A DNA stretch of 5,758 nucleotides from Anaerovibrio sp. Its GTDB lineage: Bacteria; Bacillota; Negativicutes; Selenomonadales; Selenomonadaceae. A model generated the notes under the pieces. That model did no database searches. It saw nothing but the letters and a program-made list of their open reading frames with translations, and was not told the origin of the DNA. The stretch is taken from the NCBI GenBank assembly GCA_016302095.1, contig JAEDOE010000091.1, forward strand, positions 1 through 5,758. The letters are read 5' to 3'. Position numbers and translations under genes: made by a program. Shown one piece after another: positions 1 to 5,758 of this stretch; positions within the stretch are counted from its first letter, which is position 1; each line of letters starts with the position of its first letter.

Positions 1-1163
1 CAGGGGCAAGCCGTCGGGAAATATTGGAGGCATTGTCCGAGGTGCCGGGGGTATATGTGCCATCCATTCACAGGCTGGAAAAGGGCGAAAGGCAGGTTGT
101 GCGTCAATGGCAGCACAATCTGGATGCTTTTCCAGGAGAGACGGTTATCTATACGGAGGATACGGAGTTTAACCTTCATCTGGTGGAAATCGCCAGAGGT
201 TGCGGACGGCACTGCCGCTTCTGCATGGCAGGGTATTGCTTCCGCAAGCCCCGCAACCGCTCCCTGGCAGCCATTGAAAAAATGCTGGCAGGAGCAAAGG
301 CATCAGGCCGCAGGGTGGGGCTGATGGGGGCGGCGATTTCCGACTACCCGGAGATTGACAAGCTGTGCCGGGAAATTCTGGGAGACGGACTCAGCATGTC
401 GGTGGCCTCCTTCCGGGCTGACTCCGTTACCCAGGAGCTGGTGGACTCCCTGGCGGCCAGCGGCCTTAGAACCCTGACGATGGCACCGGAGGCAGGCAGC
501 AGCCGGATGCGTGCCGTGGTGAACAAGGGCATTGAGGAAAAGCATCTCCTGAATGCCATGGATATGGGCATCAGGGCAGGCATCAGGAATTTCCGGCTGT
601 ACATCATGATCGGGCTGCCGGGAGAAGGCCCGGAGGACATTCAGGCAATTGTCGATATGGCGTGCCGGTTAAAGGACTTTATGGAAAAGCACGGGGCGAT
701 GGGACGGCTGACTCTCAGCATTAATCCTTTTATTCCCAAGCCCTTTACTCCTTTTCAGTGGGAGCCTATGGCACCATTAAAATACATTCAGGGAGCCTTG
801 AAGACGATAACAGGTGCCCTCAGGAAGCGGCACAATATCGAGGTGATTGCTGAATCTCCCCGGGATGCCTATGTACAGGCATTTCTGGCCAGGGGCAATC
901 GTCAGGCAGGGGAGGTCCTGTGGGCAGCCTATCAGGCCGGGGGAAGCAAGGCCATGAAGTCTGTGCTAAAGGAGCAGGGCAGCAGTCTGGAGGAGTGGGT
1001 ATCTGTAGCCAGGCCGCTGGACGAGGTACTTCCTTGGGATGTGCTGGATATGGGCTTTACCAAAGAGTATCTCATCAAGGAAAGGCAGGAGGCATATAAG
1101 GCGGAGCCGTCTCGCACTATCAGGTGCTTTGATGGCTGTCATCGCTGTGGTGTCTGCAAATAG
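1..1163 (+). CDS. Radical SAM protein, C-terminal part (5' end outside window)
   Basis: The frame is open from the first full codon at base 3 to the TAG at 1161-1163 (386 residues), so the true start lies upstream. The TTG at 24 is internal, because conserved-looking residues precede it. Seen, numbered from base 3: a PGVYVPS stretch at 15-21, the radical SAM cysteines CxxxCxxC at C67, C71 and C74, the PEAGSSRMR segment near 162-170, the GLPGE strand at 204-208, and a terminal CxxxCxxCxxC cluster (C375, C379, C382, C385). Family knowledge: the three cysteines hold a 4Fe-4S cluster that cleaves S-adenosylmethionine. Relatives resemble the B12-binding-domain and TIGR03960-like groups, in which an N-terminal cobalamin-binding-like domain would lie in the missing part. 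The substrate is unknown. The end lies 45 bases before pgeF, so the two may be co-transcribed. The radical SAM call is firm; the subfamily is inferred from memory of motifs. Confidence 0.9.
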   Translation, partial: GASRREILEALSEVPGVYVPSIHRLEKGERQVVRQWQHNLDAFPGETVIYTEDTEFNLHLVEIARGCGRHCRFCMAGYCFRKPRNRSLAAIEKMLAGAKASGRRVGLMGAAISDYPEIDKLCREILGDGLSMSVASFRADSVTQELVDSLAASGLRTLTMAPEAGSSRMRAVVNKGIEEKHLLNAMDMGIRAGIRNFRLYIMIGLPGEGPEDIQAIVDMACRLKDFMEKHGAMGRLTLSINPFIPKPFTPFQWEPMAPLKYIQGALKTITGALRKRHNIEVIAESPRDAYVQAFLARGNRQAGEVLWAAYQAGGSKAMKSVLKEQGSSLEEWVSVARPLDEVLPWDVLDMGFTKEYLIKERQEAYKAEPSRTIRCFDGCHRCGVCK

Positions 1164-1208
1164 GATATGGCATGGCATTTTCTGCCACTAGGAGTGTGAA
1201 TATTTGGA

Positions 1209-2030
1209 ATGAGCTTTGCTTTATACAATACAGAACTGAATAATTTGTGGCTGGGCAAATTTGATATATTCCCCAGTGATTTGTTCGTGCATGGTATTTC
1301 TACCCGGCACGGCGGTGTCAGCCAGGGTGCTTATGACAGCCTGAATCTGGGGCTTCATGTGGAGGATGAGAAGGAGGCCGTGCTGGAAAACAGGCGGCGC
1401 TTCTGCCGGATGGCTGGCGCGGTGCCGGAGCGCACTGCTACCTGTCAGCAGGTACATGGCGACAGGGTGATGCGGATTACAGCCGGTGAGGCAGGGGCAG
1501 GCTTTGCTGATTATGGCGGTGCCATTCCTGATACAGATGCCCTGATTACCAATGAGCCGGGGGTGCCGCTGATGCTGTTTTTTGCAGACTGCACGCCTAT
1601 CCTGCTGGCAGATCCTGTGAAGAAGGCCGTAGGGCTTGCCCACGGCGGCTGGAAGGGCACGGTAAAATCCATTGCGGCCAAGACAGTGGCAGCCATGGTG
1701 CGGGAATTTGGCAGTAATCCTGCCGATATGCTGGCAGCCATTGGCCCCTCGATTGGCAGCTGCTGCTATCAGGTGGGGGAAAGCGTTGCCAGCCAGTTCC
1801 GGGAAGCCTTTCCTGAGTTTGCCGCAGAAATCCTTGAACGGCGGCCGGATGGCAGTACATACCTTGATTTGCAGCTCTGCAATACAAGGCAGCTGGAAAA
1901 TGCCGGGCTCAAAAGGGAAAATATTGCCAATGCCTGCACCTGCACGGCATGTAATAACAGGCAATTTTTTTCCTATCGGGCAGATAATGGCAAAACAGGT
2001 CGCATAGCGGCGATTATTGGTGTAAAATAG
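1209..2030 (+). CDS. pgeF: Peptidoglycan editing factor PgeF / YlmD-YfiH laccase-domain protein
   Basis: This 273-residue protein has the usual length of the DUF152/YfiH family. Seen: GISTRHGGVS (29-38), QQVHG with H83, FADCTP with C128, AHGGWKG with H145, IGPSIGSCCYQVG (178-190), and the C-terminal CTACNN and FSYRADNGKTGR block. H83, C128 and H145 match the family's His-Cys-His metal and catalytic set. Family knowledge: members were annotated as polyphenol oxidases or laccases. E. coli YfiH was later linked to removing wrongly incorporated L-Ser from peptidoglycan precursors, and other members act on purine nucleosides. The protein is cytoplasmic, with no signal peptide. The ATG at 1209 is the first usable start after the in-frame TGA at 1197-1199. 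Its best Shine-Dalgarno, AGGAG at 1190-1194, sits 14 bases away, which is long. In Bacillus the equivalent gene is ylmD, at the head of this same cluster. Confidence 0.93.
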   Translation: MSFALYNTELNNLWLGKFDIFPSDLFVHGISTRHGGVSQGAYDSLNLGLHVEDEKEAVLENRRRFCRMAGAVPERTATCQQVHGDRVMRITAGEAGAGFADYGGAIPDTDALITNEPGVPLMLFFADCTPILLADPVKKAVGLAHGGWKGTVKSIAAKTVAAMVREFGSNPADMLAAIGPSIGSCCYQVGESVASQFREAFPEFAAEILERRPDGSTYLDLQLCNTRQLENAGLKRENIANACTCTACNNRQFFSYRADNGKTGRIAAIIGVK

Positions 2031-2116
2031 AGATGGATTATCTTGTGTCGCAATTAAAAAGCTCAGGCTGATGGCACAGTTGTTATAAGCTGATAATAGA
2101 TTTAAGGGGTGATTTG
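2031..2116 (+). promoter_or_regulatory. Gap before yggS with candidate extended -10 promoter
   Basis: This 86-base AT-rich gap is the longest non-coding stretch in the window. It contains TGTTATAAG at 2081-2089, which resembles an extended -10 element (TG-N-TATAAT type). No good -35 box lies 16 to 18 bases upstream (GCTCAG at 2061-2066). A second -10-like string, GATAAT, lies at 2092-2097. A start near 2096 would give a leader of about 20 bases to yggS. I see no convincing hairpin terminator after pgeF. The promoter is a suggestion only, and readthrough from pgeF is equally possible. Confidence 0.3.
2104..2110 (+). promoter_or_regulatory. Ribosome binding site of yggS
   Basis: AAGGGGT lies 6 bases before the ATG at 2117 and only 3 before the in-frame TTG at 2114. 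The spacing favours the ATG, so translation should begin at MIAERL rather than one codon earlier. Confidence 0.7.
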
Positions 2117-2806
2117 ATGATTGCGGAAAGACTGCAGGAGGTAATAAGCAATATCGAGGCAAGCAAGGCAAAGCGCGATGCGGCCTTTGACCATGATGTC
2201 CTTTTGGTGGCAGTTACCAAAAATCATGATATATATGCCATGCGGGAGGCCATTGATGCCGGTGTAACCGATATTGGCGAGAACAGGATTCAGGAAGCAA
2301 AGGAAAAGTTTGAGACACTTGATCGGCAGGTGACCTGGCATCTTATCGGTCATTTGCAGACCAACAAGGTCAAGCAGGCTGTAAAGATGTTTGATTTAAT
2401 TCATTCCGTGGATACCCTGCATCTGGCAGAGGCCATCGACAAGGCTGCTGCCGGTATTGGCAAGGTGCAGAAGGTACTGGTGCAGGTGAATCTGGCGCAG
2501 GAGGATTCCAAGTCAGGCATCTATGAGGATGAGCTGATGGATTTGCTGCACAGGGTGGATGAAATGAACAACCTGCAGCTCATGGGGCTGATGTGCATTG
2601 CACCGAATTATGAGGATGTGGAGGAGTGCCGTCCTTTATTTGCCAAAATGAGAAAAATTTTTGACAAGGTGAAGGAAATCAGCTGGCAGACGGCGAATAT
2701 AAAGTATTTGTCGATGGGTATGACACATGACTACACAATTGCTGTAGAAGAAGGGGCGAACGTGGTACGCGTGGGTACCGGTATTTTTGGGCCTCGTCAG
2801 TATTGA
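2117..2806 (+). CDS. yggS: YggS/YlmE family pyridoxal phosphate homeostasis protein (PLPBP)
   Basis: A single-domain protein of 229 residues, the normal family length, predicted as a cytoplasmic alanine-racemase-like TIM barrel without the second racemase domain. Seen: LLVAVTKN with the expected PLP Schiff-base lysine K35, GENRIQE (54-60), WHLIGHLQTNK (74-84), HSVD, LVQVN, GLMCIAP, SMGMTHD (199-205), and the phosphate-binding end VRVGTGIFGPR (217-227). Family knowledge: YggS/PROSC proteins bind PLP and buffer its free level; loss disturbs amino-acid and vitamin B6 pools, and no catalytic activity is established. The ATG at 2117 is preferred over the TTG at 2114 because of the AAGGGGT site. 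sepF follows after 29 bases. This is the ylmE position of the Bacillus cluster, and the family was historically noted beside proC, as it nearly is here. Confidence 0.95.
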   Translation: MIAERLQEVISNIEASKAKRDAAFDHDVLLVAVTKNHDIYAMREAIDAGVTDIGENRIQEAKEKFETLDRQVTWHLIGHLQTNKVKQAVKMFDLIHSVDTLHLAEAIDKAAAGIGKVQKVLVQVNLAQEDSKSGIYEDELMDLLHRVDEMNNLQLMGLMCIAPNYEDVEECRPLFAKMRKIFDKVKEISWQTANIKYLSMGMTHDYTIAVEEGANVVRVGTGIFGPRQY

Positions 2807-2820
2807 TTAGATTTTAGAGC

Positions 2821-2827
2821 AGGGAGG
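2821..2827 (+). promoter_or_regulatory. Strong ribosome binding site of sepF
   Basis: AGGGAGG is a near-perfect Shine-Dalgarno with an 8-base spacer to the ATG at 2836. It fixes the start of sepF. The same heptamer precedes divIVA at 5009-5015, so the two division genes carry the strongest sites in the window. Confidence 0.75.
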
Positions 2828-2835
2828 AAAAACCC

Positions 2836-3378
2836 ATGGGTATTGATAAATTTTTTGAGAAGCTCGGCATGTCAAAGTCAGAGCCGGATGAGGCTGAGGA
2901 AAATATTGAAGCACCACCGGCAGATCCGAAGAAGCAGGAGATGCCGGAGGCGCCTTCCGGCAAGACAGCTACTATCAGGCAGGGGGCGCCGGAAACAGGC
3001 AGGGGCAGCAATGTAGTGAATATCAGCGGTGTCAATTCCCTGCCCCGTGAGAATAGCGGCAGCTCCCTGCATATAGCTCATGGCAGCTCTGCGCCTAGCA
3101 TGAAGGTGGTTGTGATTCAGCCCCGCTCACTGGATGATTCACAGCAGATTGCCAACTGCCTGAAGGAAAAGCGTCCGGTAGTGATTAATTTTGAGGGCGT
3201 GGATGACCAGCTGTACCGCCGTATTCTGGATTTTGTCAGCGGCACTACCTATGCACTGGATGGCAATGTAAATTCCATCAGTACCAGAGTATGGCTGTTT
3301 TCACCGAAGAATGTCAACGTGTCTGTCAGCAAGCAGACCAATCAGGGATTTACCGATATGCCGTGGGAGAAGAAATAA
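2836..3378 (+). CDS. sepF: Cell division protein SepF
   Basis: SepF is a membrane-tethered FtsZ anchor and bundler that works with FtsA at mid-cell in Gram-positive-type bacteria. The 180-residue protein shows the three-part family plan. Residues 1-14 (MGIDKFFEKLGM...) form the short amphipathic helix expected to bind membrane. Residues 15-88 are a polar linker rich in E, P, G and S, probably disordered. Residues 89-163 form the conserved domain (VVVIQPRSLDDSQQIANCL, RPVVINFEGVD, RRILDFVSGTTYALDG, VWLFSPKNV) that dimerises and binds the FtsZ tail. A short tail, GFTDMPWEKK, ends the protein. AGGGAGG at 2821-2827 lies 8 bases before the ATG and supports this start. The TAA stop is followed at once by the proC ATG, so the two are likely co-translated. 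Length is slightly above the roughly 150 residues of Bacillus SepF, owing to the linker. Confidence 0.96.
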   Translation: MGIDKFFEKLGMSKSEPDEAEENIEAPPADPKKQEMPEAPSGKTATIRQGAPETGRGSNVVNISGVNSLPRENSGSSLHIAHGSSAPSMKVVVIQPRSLDDSQQIANCLKEKRPVVINFEGVDDQLYRRILDFVSGTTYALDGNVNSISTRVWLFSPKNVNVSVSKQTNQGFTDMPWEKK

Positions 3379-4185
3379 ATGGAAAAGAAAATTGGCTTTA
3401 TTGGCGGCGGTGCTATGGCAGAGGCAATTCTGTCAGGTGCTGTCAGCAAGCAGGCTGCAGCCGCTGAAAATATTTTTGTCTCAGACCACAAGGAGGAACG
3501 CTGCCGCTTTTTGCAGGATAGCTACGGTGTGCATGCTTCCGTAGGGGCGGAGAGCTTCCTGCCTGAGGTGGATATTCTGGTGCTTGCCATCAAGCCTCAG
3601 GTGGCAGCCAAGGCTATGGCGGAGGTGCAGGGCAGGCTGAAAAAGGATGCTGTGCTGGTGTCCATCGTGGCAGGTCTTACCATTGACAGTATGCGGGAAT
3701 TTTTCCCGGAGCAGAGGATTATCCGCGTCATGCCAAATACCCCTCTCTCTGTGGGAGAGGGCATGTCTGCTTATGCACTCAGCAGCAATACCTGTGCTGA
3801 TGATGCAGAGGCTGTGCGGGTTATCCTGTCCGCCTGCGGCAAGGCGGTGGAGGTCAAGGAGTACATGCTGGATGCCGTTACGGGGCTTTCCGGCAGTGGT
3901 CCTGCCTATGGCTTTTTGATGATTGATGCCCTGTCGGACGGTGGCGTGGCAGCAGGTCTGCCGAGGGCTACGGCTACCCTGCTGGCAGCCCAGACACTTT
4001 ATGGTGCGGCAAAGATGGTGCCGGAATCCGGCAAGCATCCTGATGTGCTGCGGGACCAGGTAACAAGCCCTGCCGGTACGACCATTGCCGGTGTCCGTGT
4101 CATGGAGCAGCAGGGAGTGCGGGGCGCGTTGATTGATGCAGTGCTGGCTGCTTCGGAGCGTTCAGCGGAGCTGGGCAGGAAATAG
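3379..4185 (+). CDS. proC: Pyrroline-5-carboxylate reductase
   Basis: ProC catalyses the last step of proline synthesis, reducing 1-pyrroline-5-carboxylate to L-proline with NAD(P)H in the cytoplasm. The 268-residue protein has the normal length. Seen: an N-terminal Rossmann motif IGFIGGGAMAEAI (5-17), LAIKPQ (69-74), SIVAGL (95-100), RVMPNTP (116-122), the LSGSGPAY segment (170-177), and the family signature around 228-240 (QVTSPAGTTIAGV), all in order with nothing missing. The ATG follows the sepF TAA with no gap. Its Shine-Dalgarno, GGGAGA at 3365-3370, lies inside the last sepF codons, 8 bases upstream, so translation is probably coupled to sepF. It sits between sepF and ylmH, where many Firmicutes carry ylmG (YggT). 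Confidence 0.97.
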   Translation: MEKKIGFIGGGAMAEAILSGAVSKQAAAAENIFVSDHKEERCRFLQDSYGVHASVGAESFLPEVDILVLAIKPQVAAKAMAEVQGRLKKDAVLVSIVAGLTIDSMREFFPEQRIIRVMPNTPLSVGEGMSAYALSSNTCADDAEAVRVILSACGKAVEVKEYMLDAVTGLSGSGPAYGFLMIDALSDGGVAAGLPRATATLLAAQTLYGAAKMVPESGKHPDVLRDQVTSPAGTTIAGVRVMEQQGVRGALIDAVLAASERSAELGRK

Positions 4186-4209
4186 TGTTTTATAGGAAAG
4201 AATTGATTT

Positions 4210-5004
4210 ATGGCAGGTTCAGAACAAAAAGAGAAAATTATCAGATATTATAGAGGCACTGAGGGTGAGGAAACTGCAATCAAGCTGGTGGATATGGCAG
4301 AGCAGGTACAGAGAAGCCAAAAGTTCCGGCTCAGTGGCTTTTTGGACCCTTATGGTCAGGAGATAGCGGAGACGATTGCCGCCAATTATCCGGGACTGAG
4401 GCTGGATTTGTCCGGTGGCTATGGGGGAGCAGAGCGCCAGCGTGCCCTGCTGGTTGACAGGGACTTTGGCGGTTCTCCGTCCTTTGAGCTGGCGTATGTC
4501 AGGGCAAGCTGGAACGGGCAGTTTGAGCATATCGGGCATCGTGATGTGCTGGGGGCACTGATGTCCCTGGGAATTGAGCGGGACCGCCTTGGTGACATTA
4601 TCATGGGTACGGCTCAGGCAGGCATTGTGACGGACAGCAGGATGGCTGACTATCTGCTGGAAAATCTCAGCCAGATAGGACATAGCGGTGTTACCTGCCA
4701 GCTTTCAGATTTGTCCCTTATTCCTGCAAAAGAGGAAAAGTATAAGGAATTGCGTGCCACAGTGGCTTCCCTGCGTGTGGATTCCATTGCAGCAGCAGGC
4801 TACGGTGTTTCCAGAAGCAAGGCAGCCAGTGATATTGCGGCGGACAAGCTGAAGCTGAACTGGCAGCCTGTCAAGGGGGCATCCCAGAATGTCAAGGAAG
4901 GGGATGTGCTTTCCCTGCGGGGCCGTGGAAGGCTGGAGGTAGCCGAGGTCAGGGGGCAGACCAAGAAGGGGCGCATTGGTGTACTCTTGAAACGATATTA
5001 TTGA
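4210..5004 (+). CDS. ylmH: YlmH-type S4-domain RNA-binding protein
   Basis: This 264-residue cytoplasmic protein matches the YlmH family in length and order. Seen: an N-terminal region with FLDPYGQEIAE (44-54), the conserved GGYGGAERQRALL (69-81), LGALMSLGIERDRLGDI (114-130) leading into IMGTAQAGIV, and a C-terminal S4 domain at about 187-250 (RVDSIAAAGYGVSRSKA, then VKEGDVLSLRGRGRLEV). Family knowledge: the S4 fold binds structured RNA. YlmH is encoded next to divIVA in many Gram-positives and has been connected with ribosome-associated functions, including work on stalled 50S complexes. A division role is inferred mainly from neighbourhood. AGGAAAG at 4194-4200 lies 9 bases before the ATG, and the TTG at 4203 is out of frame. 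The gene begins 24 bases after proC and ends 18 bases before divIVA, so all three are likely in one operon. Confidence 0.92.
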   Translation: MAGSEQKEKIIRYYRGTEGEETAIKLVDMAEQVQRSQKFRLSGFLDPYGQEIAETIAANYPGLRLDLSGGYGGAERQRALLVDRDFGGSPSFELAYVRASWNGQFEHIGHRDVLGALMSLGIERDRLGDIIMGTAQAGIVTDSRMADYLLENLSQIGHSGVTCQLSDLSLIPAKEEKYKELRATVASLRVDSIAAAGYGVSRSKAASDIAADKLKLNWQPVKGASQNVKEGDVLSLRGRGRLEVAEVRGQTKKGRIGVLLKRYY

Positions 5005-5008
5005 TTGT

Positions 5009-5015
5009 AGGGAGG
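5009..5015 (+). promoter_or_regulatory. Strong ribosome binding site of divIVA
   Basis: AGGGAGG lies 7 bases before the ATG at 5023 and decides that start. It sits just after the ylmH stop, in the 18-base spacer. Confidence 0.75.
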
Positions 5016-5022
5016 CAGTATT

Positions 5023-5758
5023 ATGCTGACACCGGTAGATATTCACAACAAGGAATTTTCCCGCAGCTTTCGCGGTTTCAATCAGGAGGAGGTAGACGAT
5101 TTTCTCGACCAGGTTGTTAATGATTATGAAATGCTTTATCGTGACAACCATCAGATGAAGAAGGAAATCGAGCTGTGCAACAAGCAGCTGGACCAGTATC
5201 ATCAGCTGGAAAAGAATTTGCAGGATACACTGCTGGTAGCTCAGCGCACTGCTGACGAGGTAGTAAATACCGCCAATGTCCGTGGTGAGGAAGTGCGGCA
5301 GGCAGCCAGGCAGGCCGGGGAAAATCTCAAGCGCGAGGCGGAGCTGTACGCAGAAAAGCTGAAGCAGGACACCGAGCGGGAGTGCAAGCGCAAGATTGAG
5401 GCTGCTGCCCTTCAGGTACGGGCGGCTGTGGCGGAATATGAGCGTATTGTCAGGGAAAGGCGTCAGTTTGTGGCAAAGATGCGCAATCTGCTGCAGACAG
5501 AGCTGGGGCTTCTGGAGGAAGCCTATGATATTCTGCCGGACAGGGTTCCTGGTGGTACAGGCAAGGCAGCTGCCGTCAAGGCTGCGGCTCAGGCAAAGGC
5601 AAATGCAAAGGAGGCAGCCGGTGCGGCAGTCAGCGGTACTACGGCTTCGGTAGCTGCTGAGAGTGGTGAGCAGAAGCAGGTAGCCAAGGGTGGTCATGCC
5701 GATGTTGAGCAGAAGCAGGCGGCCGAGGGTGGTCATGCCGGTGCTGAGCAGAAGCAGG
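5023..5758 (+). CDS. divIVA: DivIVA family septum/pole-site protein (3' end outside window)
   Basis: The frame from the ATG at 5023 stays open to the window edge (245 full codons and no stop), so the gene is 3'-incomplete here. Seen: the DivIVA N-terminal lipid-binding domain MLTPVDIHNKEFSRSFRGFN, where F16 and R17 match the membrane-inserting Phe-Arg pair of Bacillus DivIVA, followed by EEVDDFLDQV. A long charged heptad-like coiled coil runs over about 27-165, then LGLLEEAYDILPDRV. An Ala-rich stretch (181-203) leads into a repeat tail EQKQ-GGHA from 216 on. Family knowledge: DivIVA oligomers gather at negatively curved membrane at septa and poles and recruit division, chromosome or wall-growth partners. 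Bacillus DivIVA is 164 residues, so this one is much longer because of the tail. Identification of the N-terminal domain is secure. The length and end of the tail are unknown. Confidence 0.95.
   Translation, partial: MLTPVDIHNKEFSRSFRGFNQEEVDDFLDQVVNDYEMLYRDNHQMKKEIELCNKQLDQYHQLEKNLQDTLLVAQRTADEVVNTANVRGEEVRQAARQAGENLKREAELYAEKLKQDTERECKRKIEAAALQVRAAVAEYERIVRERRQFVAKMRNLLQTELGLLEEAYDILPDRVPGGTGKAAAVKAAAQAKANAKEAAGAAVSGTTASVAAESGEQKQVAKGGHADVEQKQAAEGGHAGAEQKQ
5668..5758 (+). repeat. 39-base in-frame tandem repeat in the divIVA tail
   Basis: Unit 1 is 5668-5706, unit 2 is 5707-5745, and the first 13 bases of a third unit (5746-5758) run to the window edge. By eye, units 1 and 2 match at 34 of 39 positions. 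Each unit codes for 13 residues of the form EQKQ-x-A-x-GGHA-x-x, so the period keeps the reading frame. The array may continue past the window. It adds a polar Gln/Lys/Gly/His tail to DivIVA. Confidence 0.9.

Noticed and set aside
24..26. TTG as the start codon of the radical SAM gene
   Set aside because: The frame stays open to the window edge and the residues before it (SRREILEALSEVPGVYVPS region) look like conserved protein, and a radical SAM protein of this type should have a further N-terminal domain.
2051..2100. Hairpin terminator after pgeF
   Set aside because: Only very short complementary arms (AGCT near 2060 and 2087) are visible, with no GC-rich stem followed by a T run.
2114..2116. 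TTG as the start of yggS
   Set aside because: The adjacent ATG at 2117 has better spacing to AAGGGGT and a stronger start codon.
1221..2171. Minus-strand open frame of 316 codons opposite pgeF
   Set aside because: It mirrors a well-conserved pgeF, its translation is rich in Cys, Pro and His with no recognisable domain, and it overlaps the start of yggS.
3481..4038. Minus-strand open frame of 185 codons opposite proC
   Set aside because: The plus strand here is an intact proC with all its motifs; the opposite frame shows nothing recognisable.
4705..5736. Minus-strand open frame of 343 codons opposite ylmH and divIVA
   Set aside because: It lies opposite two clear genes (S4-domain YlmH and DivIVA), its Leu/Cys-rich translation shows no family motif, and it runs through the complement of the repeats. 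It is a by-product of codon bias.

Overview
The window is a chromosomal stretch in which every gene reads left to right. It carries the conserved cell-division-linked cluster of Firmicutes (the ylmD-ylmE-sepF-ylmH-divIVA type) behind a radical SAM enzyme gene. The gene set, the strong GGAGG-type ribosome binding sites and the moderate-to-high GC look (judged by eye) point to a Firmicute. proC sitting inside the cluster and the sequence style suggest a Negativicute (Selenomonas relatives), but that placement is inference.

Layout: 1-1163 is the C-terminal part of a radical SAM protein whose start lies upstream of the window. 1209-2030 is pgeF (ylmD type, multicopper-oxidase-like fold). An 86-base gap with a weak promoter candidate follows. 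2117-2806 is yggS (ylmE, PLP-binding protein). 2836-3378 is sepF. 3379-4185 is proC, whose ATG directly abuts the sepF stop. 4210-5004 is a ylmH-type S4-domain RNA-binding protein. 5023-5758 is divIVA, which is still open at the right edge and ends in 39-base in-frame tandem repeats. No gene-free stretch exceeds about 90 bases. I see no tRNA, rRNA, CRISPR, transposon or clear terminator.

How the genes fit together: SepF tethers and bundles FtsZ at the membrane, and DivIVA marks curved membrane at septa and poles. PgeF is thought to keep peptidoglycan precursors correct. YggS keeps free pyridoxal phosphate and amino-acid pools in balance, and ProC makes proline. YlmH binds ribosomes or RNA. 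Short gaps (0 to 29 bases) from yggS onward suggest one transcript.

I found no convincing undescribed multi-gene system. The points most worth a second look are the repeat-bearing, His/Gln-rich DivIVA tail, proC in the place where ylmG (YggT) often sits, and a C-terminal four-cysteine cluster in the radical SAM protein.
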